Origin: Acholeplasmatales bacterium
GTDB lineage: Bacteria; Bacillota_I; Bacilli_A; Acholeplasmatales; Anaeroplasmataceae
Length of the DNA: 5,748 nt
Assembly (NCBI GenBank): GCA_016282815.1
Contig: JAEELU010000033.1
Span: 1 to 5,748, forward strand
Direction: 5' to 3'
A program made the translations under genes and the position numbers. Below, one piece after another: positions 1-5,652 of the stretch (position 1 is the stretch's first letter; every line of letters starts with the position of its first letter). The notes beneath the pieces were generated by a model, which worked only from the letters and a program-made list of their open reading frames with translations, ran no database searches and was not told the origin of the DNA.

Positions 1-75
1 GCTTTAACTGCCAGAAAACTTGTTAGATTGATTTATGGATTATTGAGTAAAAATCAATTGTACAAGAATCAATAA
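1..75 (+). CDS. IS110-family-like transposase, C-terminal end (partial)
   Basis: Frame 1 is open from the window edge to a TAA at 73-75 and gives 24 residues beginning ALTARKLVRLIYGLL. An A-x-x-A-R-K-L-v-R-l-I-y-x-L-L helix followed by a short polar tail (KNQLYKNQ) is typical of the extreme C-terminus of IS110-family DEDD transposases, after the Tnp_IS116/IS110/IS902 domain. Family knowledge: these recombinases move the element by a guide-RNA-directed, Holliday-junction-resolvase-like mechanism and usually leave no long terminal inverted repeats. The catalytic domains lie outside the window, so it cannot be judged whether the gene is intact, nor whether it belongs to the IS110 or IS1111 group. 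The gene converges on the DUF1622 gene, with about 230 noncoding bases between them. The call rests on a short pattern recognised by eye. Confidence 0.6.
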   Translation, partial: ALTARKLVRLIYGLLSKNQLYKNQ

Positions 76-107
76 TTTCTCTTTTGATTTACCATACCTC
101 GTTTTAA

Positions 108-139
108 AACCTATCTTGTATAGGTTCTTTTGTGTTTTT
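108..139 (+). terminator. Rho-independent terminator after the transposase
   Basis: A perfect 7-bp stem (AACCTAT at 108-114, ATAGGTT at 120-126, loop CTTGT) is followed by a T-rich tail, CTTTTGTGTTTTT. It starts 32 bases after the transposase stop codon and fits as that gene's terminator. It could equally be a stem-loop of a longer noncoding RNA. Confidence 0.55.
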
Positions 140-250
140 CCTTATATGTCTTAATATCTGAAAATTTATTTATTTTCATCTATTGACATATTACCGGTAT
201 GCTTTCTAAGTATAGTATATAGCAAAATGCTTATTTTGTCTATTCATTTT

Positions 251-279
251 TTCCACTTTTTTGAAATAGTGGAATTTTT
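251..279 (+). terminator. Second plus-strand terminator-like hairpin
   Basis: TTCCACT (251-257) pairs perfectly with AGTGGAA (268-274) across a 10-base loop, and TTTTT follows at 275-279. On the minus strand the stem is followed by A residues, so it is oriented for plus-strand transcripts. It may end a short RNA made from 76-250 or back up the terminator at 108-139. Confidence 0.45.
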
Positions 280-286
280 GAACAGA

Positions 287-320
287 TAAGTAAAATAAAA
301 GATGGTTATTCCAAACCATC
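287..320 (-). terminator. Terminator of the DUF1622 gene, overlapping its stop codon
   Basis: GATGGTT (301-307) and AACCATC (314-320) form a perfect 7-bp stem with a 6-base loop. Read on the minus strand the stem is followed by TTTTATTTTA. The TAA stop of the DUF1622 gene (306-308) lies inside the hairpin. Read on the plus strand the stem is followed by CTTTTC, so it may also act weakly in that direction against transcripts from the transposase side. Confidence 0.65.
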
Positions 321-785
321 CTTTTCATTTACTTCTTCAGTTTCTTTAGCTTCTTCCTTAGCTAATTCTTTTGCCTTTCTTTTTTCCTTATTCTTCTTTA
401 TATTGAATAAAGATAGCTCCTCAACGTATTCACCAGATTCCTTCTTTTCATTCTTAATCTCCCAGTGAATTAATACTGCTAGAATAGCTCTTAATACAAT
501 TACGACACCAAGGATAATTAATTCTGTCATTTCTCTTACGACTACAGTTTTTAATATCTCGGCACCCATCTTGAATTCAAGGGCTAATGCTAAGGCATTA
601 CCAAGCTCTATTTTTATACTATGATTAGTTTTTAATATAGAATCTCTAAAATAGTTAATAAATGATTTAACCGCACCAATTGTGATTATAACAACACCCA
701 TTATTTCAATAACGAATGCGATAATCAAGGCGATATATCCGATTACATTTTCGAAATTCTCTACGAACGTTTTTAAATTTTCCAT
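306..785 (-). CDS. DUF1622 family small membrane protein
   Basis: The protein has 159 residues. Hydrophobic segments lie at about 15-38 and 86-108, with a more amphipathic helix at about 58-76. The central pattern LALALEFKMGAEILKTVVV (about 64-82), then a second hydrophobic helix containing a conserved-looking R (VLRAIL) and ending in HWEIKNE, matches the DUF1622 layout: a membrane helix, a LeF..gaeIlkT block, a helix with R, and a final E. No biochemical function is established for the family, so the role is unknown; location in the cytoplasmic membrane is expected. The tail (109-159) is unusually long and almost entirely charged (K/E), probably cytoplasmic and possibly coiled. The start is supported by GGGTG at 791-795, 5 bases upstream. 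It lies 50 bases after tex on the same strand but has its own likely promoter. The stop codon sits in the terminator hairpin. Confidence 0.75.
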   Translation of the reverse strand: MENLKTFVENFENVIGYIALIIAFVIEIMGVVIITIGAVKSFINYFRDSILKTNHSIKIELGNALALALEFKMGAEILKTVVVREMTELIILGVVIVLRAILAVLIHWEIKNEKKESGEYVEELSLFNIKKNKEKRKAKELAKEEAKETEEVNEKDGLE

Positions 786-803
786 AGAATCACCCGTAAA
801 TAA

Positions 804-832
804 ATTATAATATTAATCTATTATTTTTTCAA
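804..832 (-). promoter_or_regulatory. Sigma-A-type promoter for the DUF1622 gene
   Basis: On the minus strand TTGAAA (832-827) and a consensus TATAAT (809-804) are separated by exactly 17 bases. The -35 box begins just 3 bases after the tex stop codon (838-836). A start about 7 bases past the -10 would fall near 797, only about 12 bases before the ATG at 785 and barely including the ribosome site at 795-791. Confidence 0.6.
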
Positions 833-835
833 TAA

Positions 836-3016
836 TTATTCTTTTATTAATGATAATCCTAATCTATGCTTAGTATAATCGATATCTATTACATAGGCAT
901 GGACATTATCACCTACAGATACTATATCTGATGGGTGATTAATTCTTTTTGTAGACATCTTTGAAATATGAATTAATCCATCATATTTAACACCACAATC
1001 AACGAAGGCACCGAAATCTACTACATTTCTTACAACACCATCAAGCTCATCGCCTACCTTGATATCCTCAAAATGCATTATATCGCTTCTTAGCTTTAAT
1101 CCGTCATAACTATCTCTAATATCTCTTAAAGGCGAAATAAAGGCATCTAGGATATCATTTAGGGTATACATATCGATATCTAATTCCTTAGATACCTTTG
1201 TTTTATCTATACCTTCAATCTTTTCCTTTATTTCAGGTGTACCTAAATATGATTCATCCAATCCTAAGATATCTAATAGCTTCTTAGCCTTATCATAGCT
1301 TTCTGGGTGAATAGGAGTCATATCGAATTTCTCCTTAGCATCTAATATTCTTAGGAAGCCTACACATTGCTCATATGTTTTAGGCCCAAGCTTAGCTACC
1401 TTCTTAAGCTCAGCACGTGATTTAAATCCATTATGCTCCTCACGATAAGCAATTATATTTTTACCTATTGCCTTAGTTAAGCCTGATACATATTGAAGTA
1501 ATGATACAGATGCAGTATTTAGATTTACTCCAACCTTATTAACGGCATCCTCTACTACCTCATCAAGGCTCTTAGTAAGCTTTGATTGGCCTACATCATG
1601 CTGATACTGTCCTACACCTATAGATTTAGGATCTATCTTTACTAGCTCAGCAAGTGGGTCTTGAATTCTTCTTGCGATAGATATAGCACTACGCTTTTCT
1701 ACTGTTAAATCAGGGAATTCCTCTATAGCAACATCAGATGCTGAATAAACTGAAGCACCAGCCTCAGATACCATAACATATTTAGCAGTTAATTTATTAT
1801 CCTTAATAACCTCAGCGATAAAGCTTTCTGTTTCTCTACCTGCAGTACCATTACCAATTGCGATAATTTCAACATTATATTTCTTTATTAATTCAACTAT
1901 TTTCTTTTTAGAGGCTTCTACAAGCTTAGGATCAGCCTGATAATCCTTTTGCTTCTCATTAGGATAAATAACACCAATTTCAAGTACACTACTTGATGGA
2001 GAAATAACTGCAAGCTTACAGCCTGTTCTAAATGCAGGGTCAACACCTAATACTACCTTACCCTTCATAGCTGGCTGTAATAATAAATTCTTTAAATTTA
2101 ATGAGAAAATATGAATAGCCTGCTCTTCACTCTTTTCAGTTAGAATGCTTCTAATTTCTCTTTCAATTGATGGAGAAATTAATCTCTTATATGAATCAGC
2201 TATAGCATCCTTAAGCTCATCCTTAAATACAGAATCTCTATTCTTAGTTACCTTATAGGCTAAATATTCTAAATCTCTTTCTGGCTGAAGTGTAACACTT
2301 ACAGATATTACATTCTCATCCTCTGCTCTATTAATAGCTAAAACTCTATGTGGCTTAATACGACCAACAGATTCACTTGATTCGTAATAGTTAGCATATT
2401 TTTCCATTTCATCAACTGCATCCTTTTTCTTTTTACAGCTGATTGTTCCATAGATTAATGCTTTATCTCTTATATACTTTCTATATTCAGCATTATCTGA
2501 TATTCTTTCAGCAACAATATATTTAGCACCAGTTACGGCATCATCATATGTTTTAACATTCTCATTTATAAATGGCTTAACATATTCTTCCTTTGTTCCC
2601 TTATTAGGAAGCTTCATCATAATATCAGCTAATGGCTCAAGACCATTCTTAATCGCATCTGTAGCCTTAGTCTTTTTCTTTTCCTTAAATGGTCTATATA
2701 AATCTTCAACCTCAATAAGCTTATTAGCAGCCATAATAGCTTCTCTTAGTTCATCAGTTAATAATCCCTTTTCATCTATTAATCTAATGCAATCATTCTT
2801 TTTCTTTTCTAGATTAACTCCATATGTATAGGCATCATCAATCTTTCTGATTTCCTCCTCATCAAGACCACCTGTAGCCTCCTTACGGTATCTTGCAATA
2901 AAGGCAACAGTTTTCTCATCATTAAGCATCTCAAGTACTGCCTTAACCTGAGTCTCCTTAACATTAAGCTCTTCACATAAGGATTTTATTACATTTTCAT
3001 TTAATACTATTTCCAT
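836..3016 (-). CDS. tex: Tex/YhgF-family S1 RNA-binding protein
   Basis: The protein has 726 residues, matching full-length Tex (B. subtilis YdcI and E. coli YhgF are of similar size). Order: N-terminal helical Tex domain (about 1-190), including the signature ARYRKEATGGLDEEEIR (41-57) and YRPFKEKKKTKATDA (107-121); YqgF/RNase H-like domain (about 320-445) with VLGVDPAFRTGCKLAV (322-337), IGNGTAGRET (387-396) and EAGASVYSAS (418-427); helix-hairpin-helix segments (about 495-557); and a C-terminal S1 domain (about 652-724) with VVDFGAFVDCG and DGLIHISKMS. Family knowledge: Tex is a cytoplasmic nucleic-acid-binding protein linked to transcription and RNA metabolism; its YqgF domain is generally regarded as lacking nuclease activity. 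The frame extends 14 codons further to 3058, but that ATG lies inside a hairpin. The ATG at 3016 has GAGGAG 6 bases upstream and begins MEIVLNENVIKSL, so it was chosen. No truncation or frameshift is visible. Confidence 0.97.
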   Translation of the reverse strand: MEIVLNENVIKSLCEELNVKETQVKAVLEMLNDEKTVAFIARYRKEATGGLDEEEIRKIDDAYTYGVNLEKKKNDCIRLIDEKGLLTDELREAIMAANKLIEVEDLYRPFKEKKKTKATDAIKNGLEPLADIMMKLPNKGTKEEYVKPFINENVKTYDDAVTGAKYIVAERISDNAEYRKYIRDKALIYGTISCKKKKDAVDEMEKYANYYESSESVGRIKPHRVLAINRAEDENVISVSVTLQPERDLEYLAYKVTKNRDSVFKDELKDAIADSYKRLISPSIEREIRSILTEKSEEQAIHIFSLNLKNLLLQPAMKGKVVLGVDPAFRTGCKLAVISPSSSVLEIGVIYPNEKQKDYQADPKLVEASKKKIVELIKKYNVEIIAIGNGTAGRETESFIAEVIKDNKLTAKYVMVSEAGASVYSASDVAIEEFPDLTVEKRSAISIARRIQDPLAELVKIDPKSIGVGQYQHDVGQSKLTKSLDEVVEDAVNKVGVNLNTASVSLLQYVSGLTKAIGKNIIAYREEHNGFKSRAELKKVAKLGPKTYEQCVGFLRILDAKEKFDMTPIHPESYDKAKKLLDILGLDESYLGTPEIKEKIEGIDKTKVSKELDIDMYTLNDILDAFISPLRDIRDSYDGLKLRSDIMHFEDIKVGDELDGVVRNVVDFGAFVDCGVKYDGLIHISKMSTKRINHPSDIVSVGDNVHAYVIDIDYTKHRLGLSLIKE

Positions 3017-3022
3017 ATTTTT

Positions 3023-3028
3023 CTCCTC
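3023..3028 (-). promoter_or_regulatory. Shine-Dalgarno site that fixes the tex start
   Basis: GAGGAG on the minus strand ends 6 bases before the ATG at 3016-3014. It is far stronger than anything in front of the in-frame ATG at 3058, so translation should begin at 3016. Confidence 0.85.
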
Positions 3029-3030
3029 AG

Positions 3031-3059
3031 ATTTAAAATGAGGCCCAAGTGGCCTCATT
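3031..3059 (-). terminator. Hairpin between the membrane-protein gene and tex
   Basis: AATGAGGCC (3037-3045) and GGCCTCATT (3051-3059) form a perfect 9-bp, comparatively GC-rich stem with a 5-base loop. Read on the minus strand the stem ends in CATTTT and continues TTTTAAAT, so it looks like a terminator or attenuator for transcripts leaving the gene that ends at 3067. The T run is short, so read-through into tex is plausible. It stands 8 bases upstream of the tex ribosome site. Confidence 0.55.
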
Positions 3060-3062
3060 ATA
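3057..3062 (-). promoter_or_regulatory. Possible -10 box for tex
   Basis: A consensus TATAAT lies on the minus strand at 3062-3057, where it overlaps the outer end of the hairpin. The sequence 16-18 bases upstream (around 3079-3086) has no recognisable -35 box, and no TG extension is present. If used, transcription would start near 3050, in the hairpin loop, so tex mRNA would carry only half of the stem. Confidence 0.25.
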
Positions 3063-3066
3063 ATTA

Positions 3067-3843
3067 TTACTTATTATCTTCGATTTGGAAGTTTTCCTTC
3101 ATTAGGTTAACTGACCAGTTTACACAAGTATTTGTTACCTCTGAAACTGTAGAACCTGTTAGCTTCTTTTGCTCATCTGTATCAGCAAACTTAATTAACT
3201 CATTGTATGAATATAAGAAGAATGTTACAGCACTTGAATTACTATCAGATCCACCAAACTTAGTATCTGTTAGAATACCTGTGTTATCAGCATTTGCAGT
3301 ATCAATGATATATAATACTACATTAGCATCAATTTCCTTTGATGCATTATATAAATCAATTTGATATTGTAAATAAGCTAATTGCTTATATAATGCCTTA
3401 TATTCATTGATAACATCCTTGTTAATGTATCCAGCATCATCAGAATTCTTACCAGTATTTACTGTATCATCAACATAGAATGTAGATAGGTTTGCAGCAA
3501 ATACGAAAATGTATTCATCATATACCTTAGCATCATCTGTTGATTCAGAATGCATTAATAATCCATCATAGCTGATCTTATTGAATTTTACAGCCTTATT
3601 ATCTGTCTTATCCTTATATACATCAACATATTCAGTTGATTTACCAAAGAAATCAGGATTATCCTTTGTATTATTTTGTGTTGTAAAAAATATTATTAAC
3701 CAAATAGATACACCAATGATTGCTGCACCTAAAATACTAGATGATAATATAATCCAAAACTTCTTACTTTTTAATAATGTATTCTCTTTCTTTTGACCCT
3801 TAACAGCCTTATTAGAGACCTTTTTTCTCTTAATTTGAGCCAT
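3067..3843 (-). CDS. Single-pass membrane-anchored protein of unknown function
   Basis: The protein has 258 residues. The first 28 are strongly basic (MAQIKRKKVSNKAVKGQKK). A single membrane helix at about 29-53 (FWIILSSSILGAAIIGVSIW) follows, and about 205 residues are predicted outside the cell. Positive-inside topology fits an uncleaved signal anchor. The outer domain has alternating strand-like and helical stretches: EYIFVFAANLSTFYV (110-124), a Y/L/Q-rich helix (about 141-170), ANVVLYIIDTANADN (173-187) and SAVTFFLYSYNELIKFA (204-220). This spacing is reminiscent of a thioredoxin-like fold, but there is no CXXC; the only cysteine is Cys240. I do not recognise a defined family. The frame could open 9 bases upstream with GTG at 3852, but AGGAG at 3856-3852 overlaps that codon and is correctly spaced for the ATG at 3843. 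It diverges from the HdeD-like gene and lies upstream of tex, separated by a hairpin. Confidence 0.85.
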   Translation of the reverse strand: MAQIKRKKVSNKAVKGQKKENTLLKSKKFWIILSSSILGAAIIGVSIWLIIFFTTQNNTKDNPDFFGKSTEYVDVYKDKTDNKAVKFNKISYDGLLMHSESTDDAKVYDEYIFVFAANLSTFYVDDTVNTGKNSDDAGYINKDVINEYKALYKQLAYLQYQIDLYNASKEIDANVVLYIIDTANADNTGILTDTKFGGSDSNSSAVTFFLYSYNELIKFADTDEQKKLTGSTVSEVTNTCVNWSVNLMKENFQIEDNK

Positions 3844-3851
3844 GAAACTCA

Positions 3852-3856
3852 CTCCT
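3852..3856 (-). promoter_or_regulatory. Shine-Dalgarno site that fixes the membrane-protein start
   Basis: AGGAG on the minus strand ends 8 bases before ATG 3843-3841. It overlaps the alternative GTG (3852-3850), which therefore cannot use it. The ATG start is preferred. Confidence 0.8.
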
Positions 3857-3860
3857 AATA

Positions 3861-3919
3861 ATCTAAAATTCTTATTTATTTTATCATAATTTTAATTATG
3901 ATACAATTAAATTTTAGAT
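3861..3919. repeat. Nested pair of 10-bp perfect inverted repeats
   Basis: The inner arms are TATCATAATT (3882-3891) and AATTATGATA (3894-3903), separated by two T. The outer arms are ATCTAAAATT (3861-3870) and AATTTTAGAT (3910-3919). The two palindromes share nearly the same centre (3892.5 and 3890). They sit between divergent genes and cover the minus-strand promoter, as an operator would. The low GC content raises the chance of accidental palindromes. Confidence 0.6.
3883..3911 (-). promoter_or_regulatory. Likely promoter of the membrane-anchored protein gene
   Basis: On the minus strand TTTAAT (3911-3906) and TATGAT (3888-3883) are 17 bases apart. The -10 matches consensus at five of six positions; the -35 is poor. 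Start would be near 3876, about 30 bases before the ATG. Both boxes fall within arms of the nested inverted repeats. Confidence 0.45.
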
Positions 3920-3943
3920 ATATTTAAAATTAACCAAGATTTA

Positions 3944-3972
3944 TTGAAATTATAAAATAAAAATTATATAAT
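3944..3972 (+). promoter_or_regulatory. Sigma-A-type promoter of the HdeD-like gene
   Basis: TTGAAA (3944-3949), a 17-base spacer, then consensus TATAAT (3967-3972). Transcription from about 3979 would leave a leader of about 33 bases with GAGAGG at 3996-4001 before the ATG at 4012. The hexamers and spacer length are identical to those in front of the DUF1622 gene. Confidence 0.65.
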
Positions 3973-4011
3973 TTTAATGTAAATTTAATAGGAATGAGAG
4001 GGTTATGATTT

Positions 4012-4704
4012 ATGGAATTAGTTAAAAAATCATTAAATAAGTGGATTATCTCTTTAGTTGTTTTAGCAATAGGTATTTTATGCATCGTAGCTGCAGCAAC
4101 ATCAGGACGCCAAGCATCTGCTGATGCTTATCAAGCAATATCAGTAATCATTGGTATCACACTTATTTGTATATCAGGACTAACAATTTTATTTGCTTTT
4201 CTAGCAACAATAGTTACAAAGGGTGAAACATCATTTGGTGTAGGAGCTATCAGTGCTGCATTAACATTAGCACTTGGTATTCTATTCATCACTGATACAG
4301 CACTTGGTGGTCAATTAATTTGGATATTATTAAATTATGTACCATATGTTATGCTAGTAGTTGGTGCTATCTTCGCAATTGATGCTGTAATAGTATTCAT
4401 TTATGGCTTCTATAAGAAGAACGTAAAGGCTGCATTCTATACAGCCATACTTGAAATTATAGTTGCAGCAATCACTATTTTACTTGGTGCATTGATGGTT
4501 GGTAATAATCCAATTATTTCAAAGGAAGCACAATTAATTATCTTCGGTATAGTATTAATTCTATATGCAGTATTATTATGTATTACTACTATTCTTCCAG
4601 TAATTACAGTAAGAAATACAATAATTAATGTTGAAGCAAATAAGGTAATGGATGTTGATCCTGCTGAGGAAAACAACGAAGCTACAGAAAACAAGGCTGA
4701 ATAA
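4012..4704 (+). CDS. Six-pass membrane protein, HdeD/DUF308-like
   Basis: The protein has 230 residues. Six hydrophobic helices are seen at about 11-29, 41-68, 75-93, 105-133, 140-163 and 173-200, arranged as three hairpin-like pairs rich in G, A, I and L. A short acidic tail (about 211-230, e.g. DPAEENNEATENKAE) follows. Six helices in about 200 residues, with small GxL-type motifs (VLAIGILCI, LALGILFI, MLVVGAIFAIDAV), suits the HdeD/DUF308 family. E. coli HdeD is linked to acid resistance; most homologues have no known role. No catalytic or transport motif is visible, so a specific function is not assigned. The start has GAGAGG 10 bases upstream, and the ATG at 4005 is in another frame and stops after six codons. 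The gene is monocistronic: own promoter, terminator just downstream. It diverges from the membrane-anchored protein and may share regulation through the intergenic inverted repeats. Confidence 0.85.
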   Translation: MELVKKSLNKWIISLVVLAIGILCIVAAATSGRQASADAYQAISVIIGITLICISGLTILFAFLATIVTKGETSFGVGAISAALTLALGILFITDTALGGQLIWILLNYVPYVMLVVGAIFAIDAVIVFIYGFYKKNVKAAFYTAILEIIVAAITILLGALMVGNNPIISKEAQLIIFGIVLILYAVLLCITTILPVITVRNTIINVEANKVMDVDPAEENNEATENKAE

Positions 4705-4716
4705 TTAATCAAAACA

Positions 4717-4740
4717 AAAAAGCGTACTATTACGCTTTTT
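4717..4740. terminator. Bidirectional terminator between the HdeD-like gene and whiA
   Basis: AAAAAGCGTA (4717-4726) and TACGCTTTTT (4731-4740) form a perfect 10-bp stem with loop CTAT. The A tract on one arm gives the T tract on either strand, so both convergent genes can terminate here. The whiA stop codon (4741-4739) overlaps the right arm, and the HdeD-like gene ends 12 bases to the left. Confidence 0.85.
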
Positions 4741-5650
4741 ATTTTGCCTTGTGCTCCTTTTCTAACTCCTTAAGCTTTCTAAATCTATGATTTAAACCTG
4801 ATTTAGTTAGGAATGGATCATATTCCTCATGAATGATATCAAGTAGCTCATTTAATGAGGATTCTCTATTTTCCTTTCTAACCTTCATTACCATTAGAAG
4901 CTTAGAATCCATCTTTTCTAAAGGATAATTATATTCAAGATATTCGATTGTTTTTAGCTGCTCTTTAGCGGCTAAATTTGTTTTGTTTTGATTTGCAACA
5001 TCTAGATTAATCGTTCTCTTAGCTGTAGCGGCTATTTCCTTAGTAATAATAGTATTCTCATAATATTCCATAGCGTGTGTTACACCAATCAAATATAAGA
5101 AATCACCAATTGCTTGTTTCTTCTTTAGATAAACAATAAGATTATTTTTTCTTTTTGAAATTCTAGCATCAAACTCAAAGCTATTTAATATTCTTTGACA
5201 TGTTAATATATTATTTTCACTATCTGATGATATTTCAAGATGAGATGTTTTACTACCTGGGTCATTAACGCTACCCTTAACTAGGAAGGCACCTCTTAGG
5301 AATGCTACCTTATCTGTTTCATCTTCTGATGAGAAATCAGTAGATACAAGTAGGCTATAGTCCTCAACAAGCATTTTAGAGGTAATTAAATCTACCTCAC
5401 ATGAATAGATTGTTCTATTATCAAGCCTATTTATTACTCTTGATAATAGCTCAAATGACATACTAGGATATTCTGCCTTTACTAGTGATATAAATCTTCT
5501 AGTAACACCTAAATTATTACAGCTAAATATTACCTTTAGCTCCTTACCAAATATTACCTCACTTGAAAAATCAAGCATGGCCTTTAGCTCAGATGGATTA
5601 TTCTCATTTATTCTTAGTAAATCATTTTTTACATCTGATGAAAAGCTCAT
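4739..5650 (-). CDS. whiA: WhiA DNA-binding protein
   Basis: The protein has 303 residues, near the usual Gram-positive WhiA length. It starts MSFSSDVKNDLLRI, the typical WhiA opening. The LAGLIDADG-like region includes AFLRGAFLVKGSVNDP (116-131) and SHLEISSDSE (136-145). The conserved ITKE.....KRTINLDVANQNKT block lies at 202-224. The C-terminal helix-turn-helix contains SSLNELLDII (264-273) and TKSGLNHRFRKLKEL (282-296). Family knowledge: WhiA combines a catalytically inactive homing-endonuclease fold with an HTH; it controls sporulation septation in Streptomyces and affects division and chromosome segregation in B. subtilis. In a non-actinobacterial host like this one a nucleoid/division role is inferred. 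It follows the HAD gene after 2 bases, and its ribosome site lies within that gene, so cotranscription and translational coupling are likely. RapZ and YvcK, common neighbours in Bacillus, are not directly upstream. Confidence 0.96.
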   Translation of the reverse strand: MSFSSDVKNDLLRINENNPSELKAMLDFSSEVIFGKELKVIFSCNNLGVTRRFISLVKAEYPSMSFELLSRVINRLDNRTIYSCEVDLITSKMLVEDYSLLVSTDFSSEDETDKVAFLRGAFLVKGSVNDPGSKTSHLEISSDSENNILTCQRILNSFEFDARISKRKNNLIVYLKKKQAIGDFLYLIGVTHAMEYYENTIITKEIAATAKRTINLDVANQNKTNLAAKEQLKTIEYLEYNYPLEKMDSKLLMVMKVRKENRESSLNELLDIIHEEYDPFLTKSGLNHRFRKLKELEKEHKAK

Positions 5651-5652
5651 TA

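Larger units (their letters stand above)
76..300 (+). other. Structured noncoding region after the IS110-like ORF
   Basis: No convincing ORF lies here. The plus strand can form, in order: a 6-bp stem 67-72/84-89 spanning the transposase stop; a 7-bp terminator stem 108-114/120-126; an outer stem 144-150/185-191 enclosing an inner stem 159-165/172-178 with an 8/6-base internal loop; a bulged stem 219-228/233-243 with loop GCTT and T239 bulged; and a 7-bp stem 251-257/268-274 followed by five T. The element's right boundary probably lies here, but no second copy or target site is visible to place it. In the IS1111 group the guide RNA is encoded downstream of the transposase, in the right end, so a guide RNA is possible. 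AT-rich DNA gives short stems easily. Confidence 0.3.

Noticed and set aside
101..126. GTTTTAAAAC palindrome with adjoining hairpin as a CRISPR repeat or tracrRNA piece
   Set aside because: The motif occurs once, no repeat-spacer periodicity is present, and no cas gene is in the window. A terminator explains it better.
183..216. TTGACA at 183-188 as a promoter
   Set aside because: The nearest TATAGT (211-216) is 22 bases away and no acceptable -10 lies at 16-18 bases. It could only work as half of a junction promoter in a circularised element, which cannot be tested here.
3017..3058. 14-codon N-terminal extension of Tex
   Set aside because: Its ATG is in a hairpin arm without a ribosome site, while GAGGAG points to the ATG at 3016. 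The extra residues do not resemble the Tex N-terminus.
3038..3364. Plus-strand ORF of 108 codons
   Set aside because: It lies opposite the membrane-anchored protein gene and the tex leader hairpin, has no ribosome site, and its product has no coherent domain pattern. It is an antisense shadow.
3581..3796. Plus-strand ORF of 71 codons
   Set aside because: Wholly antisense to the well-supported gene at 3067-3843, with no ribosome site. Its hydrophobic look is the mirror of that gene's membrane-helix region.
4005..4025. Upstream ATG and six-codon reading frame overlapping the HdeD-like start
   Set aside because: It is too close to the ribosome site (about 3 bases from the GAGAGGG) and stops immediately. 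Chance occurrence is more likely than a regulatory leader peptide.
4437..4712. Minus-strand ORF of 91 codons
   Set aside because: Antisense to the HdeD-like gene, starts at the terminator, and has no supporting signals.
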